Origin: Flavobacteriales bacterium UBA7878
GTDB lineage: Bacteria; Bacteroidota; Bacteroidia; Flavobacteriales; Schleiferiaceae
Length of the DNA stretch: 64,000 nt
Assembly: GCA_002501205.1 (NCBI GenBank)
Contig: DLRW01000043.1
Span: 62,001-126,000 of the forward strand
Direction of reading: 5' to 3'
Positions 60,057 to 64,000 of the stretch are shown here, piece after piece (position 1 is the first letter of the stretch; each line of letters begins with the position of its first letter). The notes under the pieces are model-generated. The model ran no database searches. It saw nothing but the letters and a program-made list of their open reading frames with translations, and had not been told where the DNA came from. Made by a program: the position numbers and the translations under genes.

Positions 60057-60723
60057 ATTAAGCTTCATCTTATTGAGTTTAGTCCTGGGGCCTTGGCTTA
60101 AGGCCAGCGATAGCCTGCCTGTTTATCGCCAACCTTCTTCGGAATTGATTGTTGAACTCGAGAAGGATCGCGATTTACAGTACCAAGAATATTCAACTAA
60201 TCAACCCGAAACGCTGGGACAAAAGATCCTCGCTTTTCTGAGAGAGTACTTCGGCGACTTGGTTGAAAAGGCTGGGAGAAGTCCAATAAGTAAAGTGATT
60301 TTAATTTTTCTCGGGGTACTATTGGGCCTTTATATTCTATATAGAATCATTGGTCCAGACCGACTGGGTATAGGTTTTAATGAACGTTATTCAGGTCCTG
60401 GTCACCTCAGCGATTTTGAACGCAGTACTGAGAGCCTGGAAGGTTTAATGCTAAAGGCCGAACAGGCTGGTGATTGGCGCGAGTTCATCCGGCTTCAGTT
60501 TTTAATTGGTTTGAAGAACATGCAGTTGAAAGGGCATTTAAAGGTGAGTCCGCAAAAAACGGCTTTGGATTATCAGTTTGAAATCCGGCAGCAGGACTTA
60601 GCACTTCGCTTCAAGCATTTTAGTCGCACTTTTGAATACGTTTGGTTTGGAGGCTTTGACGCCGATGAAGATCGGGCACGGGCCTATCAAATGGAAAGCA
60701 GGGAATTGGAAAGGCATTTATGA
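60046..60723 (+). CDS. DUF4129-family membrane protein (GTG start)
   Basis: 225 residues. Start assigned to a GTG after AGAAG, which gives the signal sequence VSIRLSFILLSLVLGPWLKA; a longer frame to 59956 is within the previous gene. One transmembrane helix near 85-105 (SKVILIFLGVLLGLYILYRI) is followed by a helical cytoplasmic or periplasmic DUF4129 domain (GLMLKAEQAGDWREFIRLQFLIG, LDYQFEIRQQDLALRFKHFSRTFEYVWFGGF). DUF4129 usually pairs with MoxR and DUF58. Overlaps the next gene by four bases. Confidence 0.82.
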   Translation: MSIRLSFILLSLVLGPWLKASDSLPVYRQPSSELIVELEKDRDLQYQEYSTNQPETLGQKILAFLREYFGDLVEKAGRSPISKVILIFLGVLLGLYILYRIIGPDRLGIGFNERYSGPGHLSDFERSTESLEGLMLKAEQAGDWREFIRLQFLIGLKNMQLKGHLKVSPQKTALDYQFEIRQQDLALRFKHFSRTFEYVWFGGFDADEDRARAYQMESRELERHL

Positions 60724-61943
60724 CAAAGGGTTTTAAATATGGTCTTGCTTTTGCCTTGCTCATCGTGCTTGGACTATCCTGGTTATTGCAGCCAGAGGAA
60801 TTAGCGCCCGAAACCTGGCATCGCGCGGATAAGCAGGCTTTTGGTGCTTATGTCTTACATCGCTATTTAAAAGACTATACCGGCCAGGAGGCCCAGTCCA
60901 TGTTTATTCCCTTTAAAGAGGATGAAGATGCGATCTATGGCCCCAAGGCTAATTTGATATTTATTAGTCATGGCCTGGGTATTACCGAGCAAGACTGGGA
61001 AGCCATAGAGGCTAAAATTGAAGAGGGGAGCACTGCCATTATGATGGCCTATCAGTGGCCTCAGTTTTTGGCAGACTATTTAAATCTTGAAACAGACGGA
61101 AACTTGGTTAATCAGGCTGTGAACTCCTTGAAAGAGCTTAATCAGACCGATGACTCCATTCATTTCATAAATTCTCAATCCTTTCCACCAAAGCCTATTC
61201 CATATCCCATTAAAGCCATGCCCATGAGTTTTAAAGGAGAGGCAATGGGAGATAGCAGTTTAGAAGCAGAGATTTTAGCCCTGAATAAATCCGGCAGGCC
61301 TGTTTTACAGTTGTATGAGATTGGGGAAGGGCGCTTACTTTGTGCAACCAATCCTCTGGCCTTTAGCAATTACTTTATGATGAAAGAAGATGCCCGGGCC
61401 TATCCCAGCGGTGTGCTTTCCTATTTGCTTAAAGATGCTCCCAGCTATCACTATGAGTTTTACCATTTGGGGCGTATGGAGGCTAGAACCCCGATGCGAG
61501 CCCTGTTAAAGCATATTTCCTTGCGCGGGGCCTTATATATTTTGATCGCCCTGGGCTTAATCTATCTACTCTTTGGCGGAAAACGCAAGCAGCGAATTAT
61601 TCCTGAAAAGTCCGGTTTCGAAAATGACAATCTCGAATTCCTCAATAGCCTGAGTGAGCTTTATCATCGCAATGCGCATCACCGCAATCTGCTGGAAAAG
61701 CGAATGATCTACTTTCAGGACTTTTTGCTGCGTAATTATCGTATCCGCCTTAAAGGCGAGGCCCAACAAAACTTCGATGAAGTGGTGCGAAAACTGGAGC
61801 CCGACCCTCAATTACTGGGACGTATTCGCAAGGCCTGGATGATTGCCTACTCCGAAACAGAAATATCGGCCACCAGCCTGTTAGAGGCCGAAAAAGCATT
61901 ACAAGAATTTTATCAAGCACATCAATATGGAAGAAAACACTAA
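60720..61943 (+). CDS. DUF4350-family membrane protein
   Basis: 407 residues. N-terminal helix YGLAFALLIVLGLSWLL, then an extracytoplasmic DUF4350 domain (RADKQAFGAYVLHRYLKDYTG, NLIFISHGLGITEQDWEAIEAKIEEGSTAIMMAYQ, GRLLCATNPLAFSNYFMM), a second helix ALYILIALGLIYLLFGGKR, and a C-terminal helical region. The fold resembles glutamine-amidotransferase-like domains without catalytic residues. It lies between DUF4129 and MoxR, overlapping each by four and 17 bases. Confidence 0.82.
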   Translation: MTKGFKYGLAFALLIVLGLSWLLQPEELAPETWHRADKQAFGAYVLHRYLKDYTGQEAQSMFIPFKEDEDAIYGPKANLIFISHGLGITEQDWEAIEAKIEEGSTAIMMAYQWPQFLADYLNLETDGNLVNQAVNSLKELNQTDDSIHFINSQSFPPKPIPYPIKAMPMSFKGEAMGDSSLEAEILALNKSGRPVLQLYEIGEGRLLCATNPLAFSNYFMMKEDARAYPSGVLSYLLKDAPSYHYEFYHLGRMEARTPMRALLKHISLRGALYILIALGLIYLLFGGKRKQRIIPEKSGFENDNLEFLNSLSELYHRNAHHRNLLEKRMIYFQDFLLRNYRIRLKGEAQQNFDEVVRKLEPDPQLLGRIRKAWMIAYSETEISATSLLEAEKALQEFYQAHQYGRKH

Positions 61944-62922
61944 TCCCGAATCAGATGCTTTTGAAAAGCGCGTAGACCTGAGTCGATTTAAAGCATCGCT
62001 GGAAAGGGTGAATGAGCAAATCGGATCCTATATCGTTGGGCAAGGCAAGGCAGTAGAGCTTTTGCAGGTTGCGCTTATCGCAGATGGTCATGTCTTGATT
62101 GAAGGAGTGCCTGGAATTGCTAAAACTCAATTGGCCAAGCTTATGGCCCGTGCCCTGGATTTAGATTTTTCGCGGGTGCAGTTTACACCGGACCTTATGC
62201 CTTCCGATATTTTAGGGACATCCGTATACAACCAAAAACAAGGGGAGTTTGAGTTTAAGTCCGGACCGGTTTTCTCCAATGTGGTATTGGTCGATGAGAT
62301 CAATCGGGCCCCAGCCAAAACTCAGGCTGCCTTATTTGAGGTGATGGAAGAAAGGCAGGTAACCATTGATGGGCATCAGCATAAAATGGATGAACCCTAC
62401 TTGATTTTAGCTACCCAAAACCCCATCGAGCAAGAGGGAACCTATCGTTTGCCGGAAGCGCAGTTAGACCGATTCCTTTTTAAAATTTCTATGGACTACC
62501 CTAGTCTGGATGAGGAGTTTGAGATATTAAAATTGCATCAATCCCTGCAAAGCAAGCCAGAGGATATGATTCAGAAGGCCCTCTCCAAGGAAGACATTCA
62601 GGAATTGCGCGCCACGGCCAAACAGATTCATATTGAAGAAGATATTTTACGCTATATCGCCGCGATTGTAGATGCTACACGCAATCAAGGTTCCTTATAC
62701 CTTGGGGCTTCACCACGGGCTTCCCTGGCCTTATTAAATAGTGCCCGTGCGCTGGCCGCTATTCAGGATCGGGATTTTGTGAGTCCGGATGATATTCGTT
62801 TCCTCGCCGCACCCGTTTTAGCGCATCGGGTAATTCTTAGTCCCGAACGTGAGATGGAAGGCTTAAGCAGTGTAGAGGTGCTTGATCAAATTGTAAGAAG
62901 CATCAAAGTACCCGGTTCTTGA
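61927..62922 (+). CDS. MoxR-family AAA+ ATPase
   Basis: 331 residues. AAA_3 domain with Walker A GVPGIAKTQL (Lys66), Walker B VVLVDEINRA, and the sensor 1 region LILATQNPIEQEGTYRLPEAQLDRF with the arginine finger near the end. MoxR proteins act as chaperones for membrane or metallo-enzyme assembly, usually with a DUF58/vWA partner. The gene overlaps the DUF4350 gene by 17 bases, and its TGA stop overlaps the TTG start of the DUF58 gene by two bases. Confidence 0.94.
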   Translation: MEENTNPESDAFEKRVDLSRFKASLERVNEQIGSYIVGQGKAVELLQVALIADGHVLIEGVPGIAKTQLAKLMARALDLDFSRVQFTPDLMPSDILGTSVYNQKQGEFEFKSGPVFSNVVLVDEINRAPAKTQAALFEVMEERQVTIDGHQHKMDEPYLILATQNPIEQEGTYRLPEAQLDRFLFKISMDYPSLDEEFEILKLHQSLQSKPEDMIQKALSKEDIQELRATAKQIHIEEDILRYIAAIVDATRNQGSLYLGASPRASLALLNSARALAAIQDRDFVSPDDIRFLAAPVLAHRVILSPEREMEGLSSVEVLDQIVRSIKVPGS

Positions 62923-64000
62923 AGCTGATTAGGAATCTATATTTCGGACCTAATTTTTATCGAATTACAGGTCTTTTAATCGGGCTTTGGATATTAGCTT
63001 ACCCCTTGCCTTTCCTGCTATTTCCGGTGCAAATCATTACCGTCCTATACGCAGTTGTATTGCTCTGGGAAATAGTTTATCTCTTTCGGCGCGAAGCTAA
63101 TATTGAAGCGCATAGGGAAGTGTCGGATCGATTATCAAATGGCGATGCCAATCTGGTGCAAATCAAAATCTTGAGCCTTTATAACAGTCCCGTAAAAATT
63201 GAGGTCTTGGATGAAATTCCCGCCCAATTTCAATTGAGGAATCATTCCTTTAAAGCTACAATTCAACCTTTGGAAGAATTAACTTGGGACTATCATTTAC
63301 GCCCGGTTAAACGCGGGCCCTACGAATTTGGGAAACTGCGGATTTACGTTTCCTTTTTAAGTCATTCCATTCAACGTGCTTTGGTTCATGATCTTAGTCG
63401 CACGGTAAAAACCTATCCTTCCTATCTGGATTTACGACGCTATGAATTAATGGCCTTTAGCGATCAATTGCGTTTGCAAGGTCAAAAAAGAGTGCGCCAA
63501 ATTGCAGTGAGCAAGGAGTTTGAGAAGATTGACAAATACGTAGAAGGCGATGATTACCGCCGTATTAACTGGAAGGCCACTGCGCGTACCGGCGATTTAA
63601 TGGTGAACCACTATCGAGATGAGCGCAGCCAAAACATTTTGATGGCCATCGATAAAGGTAGGGCTATGAAAATGCCTTTCGGCGGAATGAGCTTGTTGGA
63701 TTATGCCATTAATGCCAGTCTCATGATTAGCAATGTGGCTTTAAAGAAAGGCGATCGAGCGGGAATGGTAAGCGTTCAAGATAAAGTGCAGGGCCAGGTG
63801 CTGCCCGAATCGCGTGCCAGTCAGATGATGCGCATTATGGAAGCCTTGTACGCGGAGAAAACGGCCTATAAGGAAACGGATATGAGGGCCTTATACCGCT
63901 GGTGCAGTTACCGCCTTAAGGAGCGCAGCTTAATTATGCTCTACAGCAATTTTGAATCCTTGCATGCCCTAAAACGACAATTGCCCTATCTAAAATTGAT
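62919..64000 (+). CDS. DUF58-domain protein (3' truncated by the window)
   Basis: At least 360 residues from a TTG start (LKLIRNLYFGPNFYRITG). Two membrane helices near residues 16-55, then a beta-rich region, then the DUF58 signature at about 205-240: KYVEGDDYRRINWKATARTG and VNHYRDERSQNILMAIDKG, followed by vWA-like SLLDYAINASLMISNVALKKGDRAGM. DUF58 partners MoxR. The frame is open to the right edge, so the C-terminus is missing. The start overlaps the MoxR stop (TTGA), a tight coupling. Confidence 0.88.
   Translation, partial: MKLIRNLYFGPNFYRITGLLIGLWILAYPLPFLLFPVQIITVLYAVVLLWEIVYLFRREANIEAHREVSDRLSNGDANLVQIKILSLYNSPVKIEVLDEIPAQFQLRNHSFKATIQPLEELTWDYHLRPVKRGPYEFGKLRIYVSFLSHSIQRALVHDLSRTVKTYPSYLDLRRYELMAFSDQLRLQGQKRVRQIAVSKEFEKIDKYVEGDDYRRINWKATARTGDLMVNHYRDERSQNILMAIDKGRAMKMPFGGMSLLDYAINASLMISNVALKKGDRAGMVSVQDKVQGQVLPESRASQMMRIMEALYAEKTAYKETDMRALYRWCSYRLKERSLIMLYSNFESLHALKRQLPYLKL

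Noticed and set aside
1..64000. tRNA, rRNA, CRISPR, IS, prophage or integrase
   Set aside because: No cloverleaf, repeat-spacer pattern, transposase or phage gene was recognised by eye; a tRNAscan and repeat search would be decisive.

Overview
The window looks like a chromosomal segment of a marine-type member of Bacteroidetes, order Flavobacteriales, possibly near Cryomorphaceae or Schleiferiaceae (family placement is inference). The reasons are: secreted proteins ending in type IX secretion (T9SS) sorting domains of the YPNP...G-x-Y type, gldH and porZ homologues, start codons preceded by A-rich leaders rather than Shine-Dalgarno sites, and -7 promoter boxes of the Bacteroidetes TAnnTTTG type. 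Coding density is very high. I see no insertion sequence, prophage, CRISPR array, rRNA or tRNA gene.

Layout. 1-6.1 kb: the end of an outer-membrane barrel gene, a methionine/kynurenine-type aminotransferase, an unknown gene with a possible 44-codon leader ORF, an ABC-F ATPase, exported MsrA and aspartate-semialdehyde dehydrogenase. 6.1-15.2 kb: a large lamin-tail-domain surface protein, a DEDD exonuclease, a GH15 hydrolase convergent with a fused trehalose-6-P synthase/phosphatase, and a double-ATPase oligopeptide-type ABC protein. 15.2-26 kb: one long minus-strand run ricT-gldH-pbp1A-scoA-GT-scoB-GT-GT, followed by a barrel gene. Here the two CoA-transferase subunits are separated by a membrane glycosyltransferase gene. 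26-33.5 kb: porZ-recO, and on the minus strand tatA-gatA-mltD-DUF4837. 33.5-37.9 kb: a plus-strand run of an ABC ATPase, an SDR with a degenerate active site, an ALDH8-type aldehyde dehydrogenase, a small membrane protein, a GNAT and a periplasmic protein.

38-57 kb is an accessory, envelope-oriented region. It holds a 15/16-residue repeat surface protein, several T9SS cargo proteins, two alpha/beta hydrolases, an AraC-type regulator, a LytS/LytTR two-component pair, a JmjC-like cupin protein, a Cys-motif protein, a beta-lactamase-fold serine hydrolase, and a TPR-transmembrane-LuxR-type regulator.

57.4-64 kb: an RDD protein is divergent from a tightly overlapped run SpoIIM-like / membrane protein / DUF4129 / DUF4350 / MoxR AAA+ / DUF58. 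The last gene is cut by the right edge. This is the most system-like cluster, probably a membrane-associated MoxR chaperone module.

The main points for follow-up are the scoA-GT-scoB interleaving, the repeat protein at 38-39 kb, the SDR lacking Tyr and Lys, -7 boxes at a near-constant 19-20 nt from start codons (which support a TTG start for the histidine kinase), and convergent genes that share or abut stop codons. I do not see a clearly novel defence or mobile system here.
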